Assembly (NCBI RefSeq): GCF_019392245.1
Contig: NZ_JAHXRL010000004.1
Span: 186,001-250,000 of the forward strand
Reading direction: 5' to 3'
DNA length: 64,000 bases
Origin: Sulfitobacter sp. CW3
Lineage (GTDB): Bacteria > Pseudomonadota > Alphaproteobacteria > Rhodobacterales > Rhodobacteraceae
Each line of letters begins with the position of its first letter. Positions within the stretch are counted from its first letter, which is position 1. Positions 19,092 through 28,625 of the stretch are shown here, piece by piece. Position numbers and translations under genes: made by a program. The notes under the pieces are model-generated. The model made no database searches. It saw only the letters and a list, made by a program, of their open reading frames with translations, and was not told the origin of the DNA.

Positions 19092-20354
19092 ATGCACCAT
19101 AACCCACAAATTTCAGAACAGCCGCAGCGCGATGGCGTCATGCAGCTTGCTATGGTGGTGGACGATAGCAAGTTGCAGCGCCGTATTCTGGGGGCGTCAT
19201 TGAAAAAATGGGGCTTTTCGGTGGTCGAGGCCGCATCGGGACCCGAAGCCATCGAAAAGTGCAAAGACCGGCTTCCCGATCTCGTGCTTAGCGATTGGGT
19301 GATGCCGGGAATGTCGGGCCTTGAATTTTGCCGCGAATTCCGTGCGTTATCCGAAACGCAATACGGCTATTTTATCTTGCTGACCTCGAAAAGTGAAAAG
19401 GCCGAAGTCGCCAAGGGCTTGGACAGTGGGGCCGATGATTTTCTTAGTAAACCGGTCGATGTGCACGAGCTGCGCGCCCGGATTGCGGCAGGCGAACGTA
19501 TTTTGGAAATGCAGCGACAGCTGACGGATAAAAACCTGATTATTACCCACACATTGGATGAATTGCAGCGCGTTTATGACCTGCTGGATAAGGATTTGAT
19601 CGAGGCAAAGAAACTTCAGCAATCGCTGGTGCGCGAACGTACCCGCGATTTTGACGGCGGAAAGCTGTCATTGTTGCTGCGATCCAGCGGTCATGTTGGC
19701 GGGGATCTGGTTGGGTTCTTTCCGGTTAACGATACAAAACTGGGGCTTTTTGGCATCGATGTTTCGGGCCATGGGATCAGCTCTGCGCTTATGACGGCGC
19801 GTTTGGCAGGGTATTTATCTGCCGCCGTTCCTGACCAGAATATCGCCCTAAGCCGCGATAGCGATGGGGCTTATACAATGCGTTCCCCTGAAGAGGTCGT
19901 TTCCGAACTAAACGATCTGGTGTTGAGCGAGATGGAAACCGAACATTATTTTACGCTGCTTTTGGCAGAGGTTGATTTGAAGTCGGGCCATGTTTTGATG
20001 TGTCAGGCGGGGCACCCTTACCCCGTTGTACAGCGACGCAATGGCGAAATTGAACAAAATGGGCCTGGCGGTTTCCCTGTTGGACTGATGGCCAAGGTTA
20101 AATATGAAAAATTCGAGGTAACTTTATCGCCCGGCGACCGGTTGTTGGTCTTGTCGGATGGGGTAACCGAATGCCCCGATCCCGACGGCACCATGATGGA
20201 GGAAGAGGGCCTTGCAAAAATGCTCTTTTCGCTGCGCGATGTGTCAGGCCCCCCCTTGCTCGAGGCGATCTTGTGGAAGCTGTCAGAGTTTTCGGGTCAT
20301 GATGAGTTTCCCGACGATGTGTCCGGCATATTATTCGAATTTACAGGGCGTTAG
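19092..20354 (+). CDS. Response regulator with SpoIIE-type PP2C phosphatase domain
   Basis: The 420-residue protein joins a receiver domain (residues about 18-135: acidic pair VVDDS, phospho-acceptor Asp68 in LSDWVMPGMSG, LTSK, and FLSKPVD) through a short coiled coil to a PP2C/SpoIIE phosphatase (about 190-420; GHVGGDLVG, DVSGHGISSALM, LVLSDGVTE). Such proteins dephosphorylate anti-sigma-factor antagonists in partner-switching systems, but no STAS antagonist or anti-sigma kinase gene is present here. No clear ribosome-binding site is seen; ATG 19140 is an alternative start. The 3' end overlaps the convergent Nudix gene by 14 bp. Confidence 0.88.
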   Translation: MHHNPQISEQPQRDGVMQLAMVVDDSKLQRRILGASLKKWGFSVVEAASGPEAIEKCKDRLPDLVLSDWVMPGMSGLEFCREFRALSETQYGYFILLTSKSEKAEVAKGLDSGADDFLSKPVDVHELRARIAAGERILEMQRQLTDKNLIITHTLDELQRVYDLLDKDLIEAKKLQQSLVRERTRDFDGGKLSLLLRSSGHVGGDLVGFFPVNDTKLGLFGIDVSGHGISSALMTARLAGYLSAAVPDQNIALSRDSDGAYTMRSPEEVVSELNDLVLSEMETEHYFTLLLAEVDLKSGHVLMCQAGHPYPVVQRRNGEIEQNGPGGFPVGLMAKVKYEKFEVTLSPGDRLLVLSDGVTECPDPDGTMMEEEGLAKMLFSLRDVSGPPLLEAILWKLSEFSGHDEFPDDVSGILFEFTGR

Positions 20355-20787
20355 CGCAGTATTGCTGTAAAAATGACCGGTCACCGTCGTTGCCCAATAC
20401 GGCCAGGGATTCATCGGCAGACAGCACAACCGTCGTGTGATCAGGCTCAATCGGATCAGCGATTTGGCGGATCGGATGCGCAACATAGACATGGCATAGT
20501 TTTTCGGCCCAAAGTTCATATTCCGGCATATATACAAACCGTCTGAAAGCGCCCAACCGCCGGGGGTACGCGATCGACCAGCCGATTTCCTCCATTACCT
20601 CGCGGTGAAGTGTTTGTAGGGGGGATTCGCCGGGATCAATACCGCCGCCGGGCAGCTGTACATCGACTTGGGGCGACATTTGTGCCGTCATCAAGAACCG
20701 GTTTTTCAACGGCAAAATCGCGTATGCACCGGGTCGAATTGTATAGTTTTTTCCAGCCAATGGCGGCGCGCCGAATCTTCGCATCAT
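20341..20787 (-). CDS. Nudix hydrolase
   Basis: This 148-residue protein has a complete Nudix box: GGGIDPGESPLQTLHREV continuing MEEIG, matching G-x5-E-x7-R-E-U-x-E-E-x-G-U. Nudix enzymes hydrolyse nucleoside diphosphates linked to another moiety; the substrate cannot be named. It is convergent with the response regulator gene (14-bp overlap) and divergent from hslO with 77 bp between. Confidence 0.88.
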   Translation of the reverse strand: MMRRFGAPPLAGKNYTIRPGAYAILPLKNRFLMTAQMSPQVDVQLPGGGIDPGESPLQTLHREVMEEIGWSIAYPRRLGAFRRFVYMPEYELWAEKLCHVYVAHPIRQIADPIEPDHTTVVLSADESLAVLGNDGDRSFLQQYCANAL

Positions 20788-20864
20788 ATAACACCCCTTT
20801 TCGTGTGGCTTGTTGCCCTTATATAGACGCGGTATGCCAAGTGCCCGCCTGTAAGGAAAGTCTG

Positions 20865-21851
20865 ATGAACCAAGGAAATAAAATCGCGTGGGACGACACC
20901 GTCCTACCCTTTCAACTCGATGCGTCCGACATCCGGGGCCGTGTGGCCCGTTTGGATGGCGTCCTCGAGGGGATTTTGCGTCAGCACGACTATCCTGAGA
21001 AGGTTGAAGCTTTGGTCGCCGAGATGGCGTTGCTGGCGGCGTTGATCGGCCAAACGATCAAGCTGCGTTGGAAATTGCAGTTGCAGGTCCAGTCAGATGG
21101 CCCCGTGCGCATGATTGCCGTCGATTATTATGGCCCGACCGAGGAAGGTGCCCCGGCCCGTATTCGCGCCTATGCCAGCTTTGATGCGGATCGCATCACC
21201 GACGCGCCTGCGTTTGATCAGGTCGGCAAGGGTTATTTTGCCGTCATGATCGACCAAGGCCAAGGAATGACACCCTATCAAGGGATCACGCCGCTTGCGG
21301 GCGGGTCGCTGTCGGCCTGTGCCGAAGCATATTTTGCGCAGTCCGAACAGCTGCCAACGCGGTTTCAACTCAGCTTTGGTAAATCGTCTATGCCGGGCGA
21401 GGCCGAACATTGGCGCGCCGGCGGCGTGATGTTGCAGCACATGCCCAAAGCATCGCCATTTGCCGCCAAAACCGAAGGTACAGGTGAAATCCTGACGCCT
21501 GATGATCTGGTTGACGGCGAAGAGGGCGAGAACTGGCGGCGTGCCAATGTTCTGCTGGATACGGTTGATGAGCTGGAGCTGATCGGCCCGAGCTTGCCGC
21601 CCACGGATCTGTTGTTGCGTCTGTTCCACGAGGAAACACCGCGTGTCTATGATGCGCAGGCGGTCCGTTTCGGGTGTTCCTGTTCAGAAGATCGCGTGCG
21701 CCAAAGTCTGTCGATTTATTCGGCCAAAGACATAGAAAAGATGACAACCGAAGACGGGCGCGTGACCGCAGATTGCCAGTTCTGTAGTGCCCATTACGAT
21801 CTGGACCCGAAAACAGTCGGGTTTGACGCCGAATCCGCCCGTGCTGAGTGA
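20865..21851 (+). CDS. hslO: 33 kDa redox-regulated chaperone Hsp33
   Basis: Hsp33 is a holdase activated by oxidation, when its zinc-bound cysteines form disulfides and the C-terminal part unfolds. The product is 328 residues from ATG 20865, preceded by AAGGA. The zinc site shows C-x-C (FGCSCSEDR) and C-x2-C (CQFC) near the C-terminus. The N-terminal core is of normal length with EMALLAALIGQTIKLRWKLQ. It begins an operon with the Nudix and CCA-adding genes, each overlapping the previous one. Confidence 0.94.
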   Translation: MNQGNKIAWDDTVLPFQLDASDIRGRVARLDGVLEGILRQHDYPEKVEALVAEMALLAALIGQTIKLRWKLQLQVQSDGPVRMIAVDYYGPTEEGAPARIRAYASFDADRITDAPAFDQVGKGYFAVMIDQGQGMTPYQGITPLAGGSLSACAEAYFAQSEQLPTRFQLSFGKSSMPGEAEHWRAGGVMLQHMPKASPFAAKTEGTGEILTPDDLVDGEEGENWRRANVLLDTVDELELIGPSLPPTDLLLRLFHEETPRVYDAQAVRFGCSCSEDRVRQSLSIYSAKDIEKMTTEDGRVTADCQFCSAHYDLDPKTVGFDAESARAE

Positions 21852-22437
21852 CCAGATAAACAATTTTCGGACGGCGCTGGCGCAAACCGGTGTCATGTCG
21901 TCCGATTTTGATCTGAACAAGGATGTGTTGCTGCCGGAAGACCGCAAATTGCGGCCTGCTGGCGTGCTTGCACCGATCATTGAGAAAAACGGACAGTTTG
22001 AACTTATCCTGACCAAGCGTTCCTCGGCGCTTAAGCATCATCCGGGGCAAATCGCGTTTCCGGGGGGCAAGCAGGACGATGGCGATGCCGATGTGATTGC
22101 CGCCGCTCTGCGTGAGGCCCGAGAAGAGATCGGGCTGCCGACCGAGCTGGTCGAGGTTTTGGGAACCCTGCCGGCCCATGAAACCGTCACCAGCTTTCAT
22201 GTGACCCCGGTTGTTGGCCTTGTTAGAGACGTTTTTGACATCATTCCCGAACCCGGAGAGGTCGAGGAAGTGTTTACCGTCCCGCTAAGCCATGTGTTGA
22301 ATGCCGATAATTATCTGGTGCAATCGCGTCGCTGGCGCGGAAAACAGCGGCATTATTACGTTGTTCCCTACGGCCCCTATTACATTTGGGGGGCAACCGC
22401 GCGTATGCTGCGGGCATGGTGCGAACGTATGACATAA
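21841..22437 (+). CDS. Nudix hydrolase, CoA pyrophosphatase-like
   Basis: The protein carries FPGGKQDDGD followed by ALREAREEIGL, a Nudix box in the form found in CoA pyrophosphatases (NUDT7/8, YeaB group), preceded by the LTKRSSALKHHPGQIAFPGG signature of that group. It probably cleaves CoA or a related dinucleotide. The start is uncertain: GTG 21841 overlaps the hslO stop and gives 198 residues, while ATG 21895 gives 180. The cca start lies 22 bp inside its 3' end. Confidence 0.85.
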   Translation: MLSDQINNFRTALAQTGVMSSDFDLNKDVLLPEDRKLRPAGVLAPIIEKNGQFELILTKRSSALKHHPGQIAFPGGKQDDGDADVIAAALREAREEIGLPTELVEVLGTLPAHETVTSFHVTPVVGLVRDVFDIIPEPGEVEEVFTVPLSHVLNADNYLVQSRRWRGKQRHYYVVPYGPYYIWGATARMLRAWCERMT

Positions 22438-23600
22438 CCCTTCCCGGCGATACCAGCTGGCTTGCCGATGCGGATGCGCAAGCGGTCTGCCAAGCGATCG
22501 AAGCGGGCGGCCACCGTATTTACTTTGTCGGGGGGTGCGTGCGAAACGCGTTGTTGGGCCTGCCGGATAGTGACGTGGACATGTCGACAGATGCATTGCC
22601 CGAACGGGTGATGGCATTGGCGCGCGGTGCCGGGCTGAAAGCCGTCCCCACGGGTGTTGAACATGGAACGGTGACCGTCGTCAGCGGCGGCAAAGGGTTC
22701 GAGGTAACGACCTTTCGTCGGGACGTAGAAACCGACGGTCGCCACGCGGTCGTCGTATTTTCGGACAATATCGGTGACGATGCCCGCCGTCGTGATTTCA
22801 CGATGAACGCGCTTTATGCTGATGCCGAGGGTCGCGTTATTGACCCGCTTGAGGGGATGGCCGATCTGCGTGCCCGTCGGGTGCGGTTTATCGAAGACGC
22901 CGACGCGCGCATTCGCGAAGACTATCTGCGGACGTTGCGGTTTTTCAGGTTTTGCGCGTGGTATTCGGACCCTGCCGAAGGGTTTGATACCGACGCATTA
23001 TCCGCAATCGCATCGAATACCGATGGGTTAGAGACACTTTCGGCGGAGCGGGTTGGTGCCGAGATGCAAAAGATTTTGCGCGCCCCAGATCCTGCCCCCG
23101 CCTTGGCCGCGATGCGCCAGACGGGCGTTTTAGGCGCGGTATTGCCCGGATCAGACGACCGCTGGATCGCTATGCTGGTGCATTTCGAAACCCTTGCGGG
23201 GGTGCCGGTCACGTGGTTGTGGCGGCTGGCGGCGCTTGGGGGTGAGGGCCTAGCCGACCGTCTGAGGCTTAGCAAAGCCGATGCCCGTGATCTTGACCGT
23301 TTGAAAGATGCCGCGTTTGAGGGAAAACCCCTAGCCGAGCTTGCCTATCGTCATGGCGCAAAAATCGCGCAAGGTGCTTGGTTACTGCGCGCCTGCATCG
23401 CTGAAACTCCGCCGGATTTGCACGGGTTAGAGACGATTCATAACGCGAGTAAAGCCGTTTTTCCGATTAAGTCAGCCGACCTGATGCCTGACTATTCCGG
23501 CCCCGCGCTGGGCAAACGTATCAAACAGCTAGAGGCGGTTTGGATCGCGTCGGGCTTTGCCGCTGATCGCGCGACGTTGTTGGATACGCCGGATAGCTGA
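22416..23600 (+). CDS. cca: CCA-adding tRNA nucleotidyltransferase / poly(A) polymerase family
   Basis: The enzyme adds or repairs the 3' CCA of tRNAs. The nucleotidyltransferase head shows GGCVRNALLGLPDSDVDMST with the metal-binding aspartates, and RRDFTMNALYAD; the arm region RFIEDADARIREDYLRTLRF binds tRNA. From ATG 22416 it has 394 residues, normal for the alphaproteobacterial type. It overlaps the Nudix gene by 22 bp and closes the hslO-Nudix-cca operon. Poly(A) polymerase activity cannot be excluded from sequence alone. Confidence 0.9.
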   Translation: MVRTYDITLPGDTSWLADADAQAVCQAIEAGGHRIYFVGGCVRNALLGLPDSDVDMSTDALPERVMALARGAGLKAVPTGVEHGTVTVVSGGKGFEVTTFRRDVETDGRHAVVVFSDNIGDDARRRDFTMNALYADAEGRVIDPLEGMADLRARRVRFIEDADARIREDYLRTLRFFRFCAWYSDPAEGFDTDALSAIASNTDGLETLSAERVGAEMQKILRAPDPAPALAAMRQTGVLGAVLPGSDDRWIAMLVHFETLAGVPVTWLWRLAALGGEGLADRLRLSKADARDLDRLKDAAFEGKPLAELAYRHGAKIAQGAWLLRACIAETPPDLHGLETIHNASKAVFPIKSADLMPDYSGPALGKRIKQLEAVWIASGFAADRATLLDTPDS

Positions 23601-23667
23601 CCGCAAAAGGTGGACTTGTGCCGCCGGGTCTGAATATCTCGACCCATATATTTGAAAGACTTTCATA

Positions 23668-25503
23668 ATGTTTCGTTTTTTTGAAAACCTTGTCGACCCT
23701 TATGTCGAATACCTCGAACAGGACACGCCCCCGACCGGGCTGTGGGCGTTCTTTGTGGATTATAGCAAGCCGTTCAAAAAGCTGTTTGTGCTGGCAGGGA
23801 TCATGTCGATCATTGTTGCCGGGATCGAGATTGGGCTGATCTATTACATGGGCCGCCTGGTGGATTTGCTGGATGGATCACCCGCTGAAGTTTGGCAAAC
23901 CTATGGGACCGAATTCATTCTGGTCGCCCTGTTCATCGTGCTATTGCGGCCCGTGATGCAGGGCATAGACGTGTTGTTGTTGAACAACGCGATTTTGCCA
24001 AATTACGGGGCGTTGTTCCGCTGGCGGTCGCATCGGCAGGTCTTGCGGCAATCCGTCGGCTGGTTCGAGGATGACTTTGCCGGGCGGATTGCCAACCGAA
24101 TCATGCAAACGCCCCCCGCCGCGGGCGAGGTGATATTTCAGGTTTTTGACGCAATTTCGTATTCGCTGGCCTATCTGATCGGTGCCGCGATTTTGCTGAC
24201 CACATCGGATTGGCAGTTGCTTATTCCGCTGGTCATTTGGTTTGCGCTTTATGCGGTGCTGACCCGTTGGACGGTAAAACGTGTCAGCGTCGCATCAAAA
24301 GCGGCATCCGATGCCCGGTCCGAGGTCACAGGTCGTGTCGTTGACAGCTATACCAATATTCATTCGGTCAAGATGTTTGCCCATCATGACCGCGAGGTGA
24401 ATTATGCCAAATCCGCGATCGAAAACGCGCGCAGCACGTTTCAGAAAGAGATGCGCATTTTCACGGTGATGGATGTGTGTTTGGTCATGTTGAACGGGCT
24501 TTTGATCGTTGGCGTCGTGGGCTGGGCATTCTATTTGTGGTCCGCTGGCCACGCCACCGTTGGGGCCGTAACGGCCGCTGCGGCGCTCACCTTGCGGCTG
24601 AATTCAATGACAGCTTGGATCATGTGGGCGCTTTCAACATTCTTTCAGCAGCTTGGCGTCGTGGCCGAAGGGATGGAGACGATTGCCCAACCCATTGCGC
24701 TGGTGGATGATTCAGATGCACGGCCGCTTGATCTGACCGACGGGCGGGTCGAAATGATCGGATTGTCCCATCACTATGGCCGTGGGTCTGGTGGTTTGGA
24801 CAACGTTAATTTGATCGTCAAACCGGGTGAAAAGATCGGGTTGATCGGGCGGTCTGGCGCGGGGAAATCGACCTTGGTCAAGCTGCTGTTGCGGTTCTAT
24901 GATCCTGAATCCGGCCAGATTTTGATCGACGGTCAGGATATCACCAAGGTGAGGCAGGACAGTCTGCGGCAGAACATCGGGATGGTGCAACAAGACAGCG
25001 CATTGTTGCACCGCACCATTCGCGAAAATATCTTGTACGGCAGGCCCAACGCGACAAACGCCGAGGTGATCGCGGCCGCCAAACAGGCCCAAGCGCATGA
25101 TTTCATTAATGATCTGGCGGATGCTGACGGGCGGTCTGGCTATGATGCGCAGGTCGGTGAACGGGGTGTGAAACTGTCTGGCGGGCAACGCCAACGGATA
25201 GCGCTTGCTCGTGTGATCCTCAAAAATGCCCCAATCCTGCTGCTGGACGAGGCGACAAGTGCGCTGGATAGTGAGGTGGAGGCCGCCATTCAGGAAACGC
25301 TCTATGGCATGATGGAGGGGAAAACCGTCATCGCCATCGCGCATCGTCTTTCCACCATCGCCGAGATGGACCGGATTTTGGTGATGGACGACGGGCGCAT
25401 CGTAGAGGAAGGCACCCATGACATGCTTTTGGCGAATGGCGGGCTATATGCTGATTTCTGGGGCCGGCAATCCGGCGGGTTCCTCAAGACGGAAGACGAA
25501 TAA
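23668..25503 (+). CDS. ABC half-exporter (fused permease and ATPase), first of a pair
   Basis: This 611-residue protein has an N-terminal six-helix ABC exporter domain (about residues 35-330) and a C-terminal ATPase with Walker A GRSGAGKST, signature LSGGQRQRIAL, Walker B ILLLDEATSALD and the switch histidine in IAHRLST. It is the type I exporter (MsbA/ABCB) architecture. The next gene encodes a homologous protein 2 nt downstream, so a heterodimeric exporter is likely. Substrate is not predictable. Some roseobacter homologues are annotated only as multidrug or lipid exporters. Confidence 0.9.
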   Translation: MFRFFENLVDPYVEYLEQDTPPTGLWAFFVDYSKPFKKLFVLAGIMSIIVAGIEIGLIYYMGRLVDLLDGSPAEVWQTYGTEFILVALFIVLLRPVMQGIDVLLLNNAILPNYGALFRWRSHRQVLRQSVGWFEDDFAGRIANRIMQTPPAAGEVIFQVFDAISYSLAYLIGAAILLTTSDWQLLIPLVIWFALYAVLTRWTVKRVSVASKAASDARSEVTGRVVDSYTNIHSVKMFAHHDREVNYAKSAIENARSTFQKEMRIFTVMDVCLVMLNGLLIVGVVGWAFYLWSAGHATVGAVTAAAALTLRLNSMTAWIMWALSTFFQQLGVVAEGMETIAQPIALVDDSDARPLDLTDGRVEMIGLSHHYGRGSGGLDNVNLIVKPGEKIGLIGRSGAGKSTLVKLLLRFYDPESGQILIDGQDITKVRQDSLRQNIGMVQQDSALLHRTIRENILYGRPNATNAEVIAAAKQAQAHDFINDLADADGRSGYDAQVGERGVKLSGGQRQRIALARVILKNAPILLLDEATSALDSEVEAAIQETLYGMMEGKTVIAIAHRLSTIAEMDRILVMDDGRIVEEGTHDMLLANGGLYADFWGRQSGGFLKTEDE

Positions 25504-25505
25504 AG

Positions 25506-27335
25506 ATGAAGATTGCCAATTTGATTGATCCTTTTGCCCCTGCAGATGGTGAGCCGCCGCAACGCTTGCTGGCCTTTTTCGGTTGGGCGCTAAAGGGGTG
25601 CGGTTTTGCGCTGGCTTTGGCGGCTGCCTTGTCCATGCTCGCGGGTGTGGTCGAGGTGTTGGCCGCGCTTGTGCTGGGGTGGGTTGTTGATGCGGCGCTG
25701 TCATCGACGCCAAGTGCCGTTTTCAGCGACCAAATCGGCTTGATGATCGGCTGTTTGGCGTTCTTCTTGATCCTGCGGCCAGCGCTTTTTGGGATGGCAT
25801 CCTATATGCAGTCGATTGTTATCGGGCCGAATGTACTCAACATCTCGCTGTCGCGGTTGCATCGGTATACGTTGGGTCAGGCGGTCACGTTTTTTGACAA
25901 TGATTTCGCAGGCCGGATTTCGCAAAAGGAAATGCAAACCAGCCGTGCCTTGACCGATGTCGTGGTCGAAATGATCCACACCATTGTTTTCGCGGCGGCG
26001 TCGTTTGTCGGGGCTGTGATGTTGCTGGGAACGGTGGATTGGCGGATCGCGGCAGGGCTGGTTCTGTGGATGGTCGGCTATATCTTTCTGATCCGTTATT
26101 TCATGCCACGGATCCGCAAATTCTCGCAGGCGCGGGCAGGGGCACGGGCGATGGTCACGGGGCAGGTGGTTGATACGATCACCAATATCAAGACGGTGAA
26201 ACTGTTCGCCCACGCCGATTTCGAAGACCGTGCAGCGCTGGGTGCCATGCACAAGTTTCTGGATACGAGCCTTGATTTTGGCCGTGTTAGTGTCGCTTTC
26301 CGGTTTTGGCTGATGACGATCGCGGGGCTTTTGCCCGTGCTGCTGGTCGGTGGTGCGCTTTGGTATTGGTCGCTGGGTCTGGTCACGGCGGGTGATATCG
26401 CGGCGACGGGTGCGGTATCGTTGCGGTTGGCGCAGATGACCGGCTGGGTCAGTTTCACGTTGATGGCGCTATACGCAAATATGGGCGAGGTCGAAGACGG
26501 CATGCGCACGCTGACGCCACGCCAGCAGCTGCGCGATATCGACGGCGCACAGGATCTGGTCGTGGGCAATGGTGCAATCAACTTTGATGATATCCGGTTC
26601 ACCTATGGGCGCGAAACTGGCGGTGTTGAACGGTTGACGCTTGATATTAAACCGGGCGAGAAACTGGGTATTGTGGGCGCGTCTGGTGCCGGTAAATCCA
26701 GCCTCGTTTCCCTGCTTCTTCGGCTTTATGCGCTAGAGGAAGGGCGCATTTTGATCGACGGTCAGGATATTTCGGGCGTTACCCAAGAAAGCCTGCGGCG
26801 TCAGATCGGCATGGTCACGCAGGAAACCGCGATGTTCAACCGGTCGGCTTTGGACAACATCCGCTATGGGAAACCCGACGCCACCGAGGCCGAGGTAATC
26901 GCCGCCGCCACCAAGGCCGAGGCGCATGAGTTTATCAAGGACATGCAAGATCACACAGGGCGCAAGGGCTATGCCGCGCATCTGGGCGAACGGGGCGTCA
27001 AACTTTCTGGCGGTCAACGCCAGCGTATCGCCTTGGCGCGTGCGATTTTGAAAGACGCGCCGATCCTGATCCTGGACGAAGCGACAAGCGCGCTGGACAG
27101 CGAAGTTGAAGCCGCCATTCAATCCGCGCTGAACCGCGTGATGGAGGGCAAGACCGTTCTGGCCATTGCGCACCGCCTGTCGACCCTGACCGAGATGGAT
27201 AGGATCGCCGTAATGGACGCCGGCAGGATCGTTGAAATGGGAACGCATGACGCGCTGTTGGCGAAAAACGGGCTTTATGCGCGGTATTGGCGGCGGCAGT
27301 CGGGCGGGTTTCTGGATATGAAGGCCGCTGAATAG
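25506..27335 (+). CDS. ABC half-exporter (fused permease and ATPase), second of a pair
   Basis: This is a paralogue of the preceding gene: 609 residues, same order of six-helix membrane domain and ATPase with GASGAGKSS, LSGGQRQRIAL, ILILDEATSALD and IAHRLST. It starts 2 nt after the upstream stop. Both ATPases keep the catalytic glutamate after Walker B (LDEAT), so there is no sign of a degenerate nucleotide site as in many heterodimeric exporters; each could also work as a homodimer. Shared features in the linker (YGRxxGG before the ATPase) support a recent duplication. Confidence 0.9.
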   Translation: MKIANLIDPFAPADGEPPQRLLAFFGWALKGCGFALALAAALSMLAGVVEVLAALVLGWVVDAALSSTPSAVFSDQIGLMIGCLAFFLILRPALFGMASYMQSIVIGPNVLNISLSRLHRYTLGQAVTFFDNDFAGRISQKEMQTSRALTDVVVEMIHTIVFAAASFVGAVMLLGTVDWRIAAGLVLWMVGYIFLIRYFMPRIRKFSQARAGARAMVTGQVVDTITNIKTVKLFAHADFEDRAALGAMHKFLDTSLDFGRVSVAFRFWLMTIAGLLPVLLVGGALWYWSLGLVTAGDIAATGAVSLRLAQMTGWVSFTLMALYANMGEVEDGMRTLTPRQQLRDIDGAQDLVVGNGAINFDDIRFTYGRETGGVERLTLDIKPGEKLGIVGASGAGKSSLVSLLLRLYALEEGRILIDGQDISGVTQESLRRQIGMVTQETAMFNRSALDNIRYGKPDATEAEVIAAATKAEAHEFIKDMQDHTGRKGYAAHLGERGVKLSGGQRQRIALARAILKDAPILILDEATSALDSEVEAAIQSALNRVMEGKTVLAIAHRLSTLTEMDRIAVMDAGRIVEMGTHDALLAKNGLYARYWRRQSGGFLDMKAAE

Positions 27336-27374
27336 GGGCTTTTGCTGGCGCTTTCTTCGCGCTATGCGCGGTGC

Positions 27375-28613
27375 ATGACAGAATATGTAATTCAGCGACT
27401 TGGTCACCTGGGCGACGGCATTGCCGCTGGCCCGTTTTTTGCCCCCATGACTTTGCCGGGGGAAGTTGTCACAGGGACGCCTGTTGGCCAAACCCTGACG
27501 GACATCCGCATCGTCAAGCCGTCGGAGAACCGCGTTGCGGCCCCGTGTCGCCATTTCAAGGCCTGCGGCGGTTGCCAATTGCAGCACGCGTCGGATGAAT
27601 ATGTCGCCGATTTCAAAATGGGTGTGGTTAAGGCATCGCTGGATGCCCACGGCATCGAGACTGTTTTCAAGCCGATCCAAACCTCGCCGCCGCAATCGCG
27701 CCGCCGGGCGACCTTTGCCGCCAAACGCACCAAAAAGGGCGCGATGGCCGGGTTCCACGGGCGTGGGTCAGATGTGGTGATTGAAATACCGGACTGCAAA
27801 TTGCTGGATCCTGCGGTCTTGGCGGCGATACCGATCGCTGAACAACTGGCCATCATGGGCACCAGCCGCAAGGCACCGCTGGCGGTGACCGTGACAACGT
27901 CGCGTGCGGGGTTGGACATCTCGGTTCAGAACGGCAAAGCGCTGGATGGGCCCTTGCGTCAGGAGCTTGCGCATCTGTGCGATAGTCTGGGCCTTGCCCG
28001 TCTGACGTGGGATGGTGACGTGATTGCTATGCGCACACCGCCTATCCAACGCTTTGGTGTTGCCAAGGTAACGCCGCCACCGGGCGCGTTTTTGCAGGCC
28101 ACACCGCAGGGCGAAGCATCGTTGGTGACTGCCGTGCGTGAGGCCGTAGGGTCTGCGCGTCACGTTATTGATCTGTTCGCGGGCTGCGGCACGTTTAGTC
28201 TGCCCCTGGCCGAAAACGCCGAAGTCCACGCCGTCGAAGGTGATGTGCTGATGACTGCGGCGCTGGATCACGGCTGGCGGATGGCGAAGGGGCTAAAGCC
28301 CGTGACGTTCGAGGCGCGCGATCTGTTCCGCCGTCCACTGCTGCCGGATGAGCTGGCAAAAACCGATGCGGTCGTTTTGGACCCGCCCCGCGCCGGGGCC
28401 GAGGCACAAGTGGCCGAGATCGTCACAGCGATGCCCCCTGTCGTGGCCTATGTGTCGTGCAATCCCGTGACCTTTGCGCGGGATGCCGCAGTTTTGATTG
28501 CTGCGGGATATGCATTGAATTGGGTTCAGGTTGTTGACCAATTCCGCTGGTCTTCCCATGTGGAGCTTGCGGCGCAGTTCACTGCCCCCGAGGTCAAACG
28601 CAAACGGAAATAG
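27375..28613 (+). CDS. 23S rRNA (uracil-C5)-methyltransferase, RlmD/RumA type
   Basis: The protein belongs to the TrmA/RumA family that methylates C5 of uridine in RNA. It has the iron-sulfur cysteines CRHFKACGGCQ plus a later cysteine in EIPDCKLL, the SAM site DLFAGCGTFSLPLA, DPPRAGAE, and the catalytic cysteine in YVSCNPVTFARD. From ATG 27375 it has 412 residues. Which uridine is modified (1939, 747 or a tRNA site) cannot be decided. It follows the ABC pair by about 40 bp and may be cotranscribed. Confidence 0.88.
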   Translation: MTEYVIQRLGHLGDGIAAGPFFAPMTLPGEVVTGTPVGQTLTDIRIVKPSENRVAAPCRHFKACGGCQLQHASDEYVADFKMGVVKASLDAHGIETVFKPIQTSPPQSRRRATFAAKRTKKGAMAGFHGRGSDVVIEIPDCKLLDPAVLAAIPIAEQLAIMGTSRKAPLAVTVTTSRAGLDISVQNGKALDGPLRQELAHLCDSLGLARLTWDGDVIAMRTPPIQRFGVAKVTPPPGAFLQATPQGEASLVTAVREAVGSARHVIDLFAGCGTFSLPLAENAEVHAVEGDVLMTAALDHGWRMAKGLKPVTFEARDLFRRPLLPDELAKTDAVVLDPPRAGAEAQVAEIVTAMPPVVAYVSCNPVTFARDAAVLIAAGYALNWVQVVDQFRWSSHVELAAQFTAPEVKRKRK

Positions 28614-28625
28614 GGCAGCATATTC

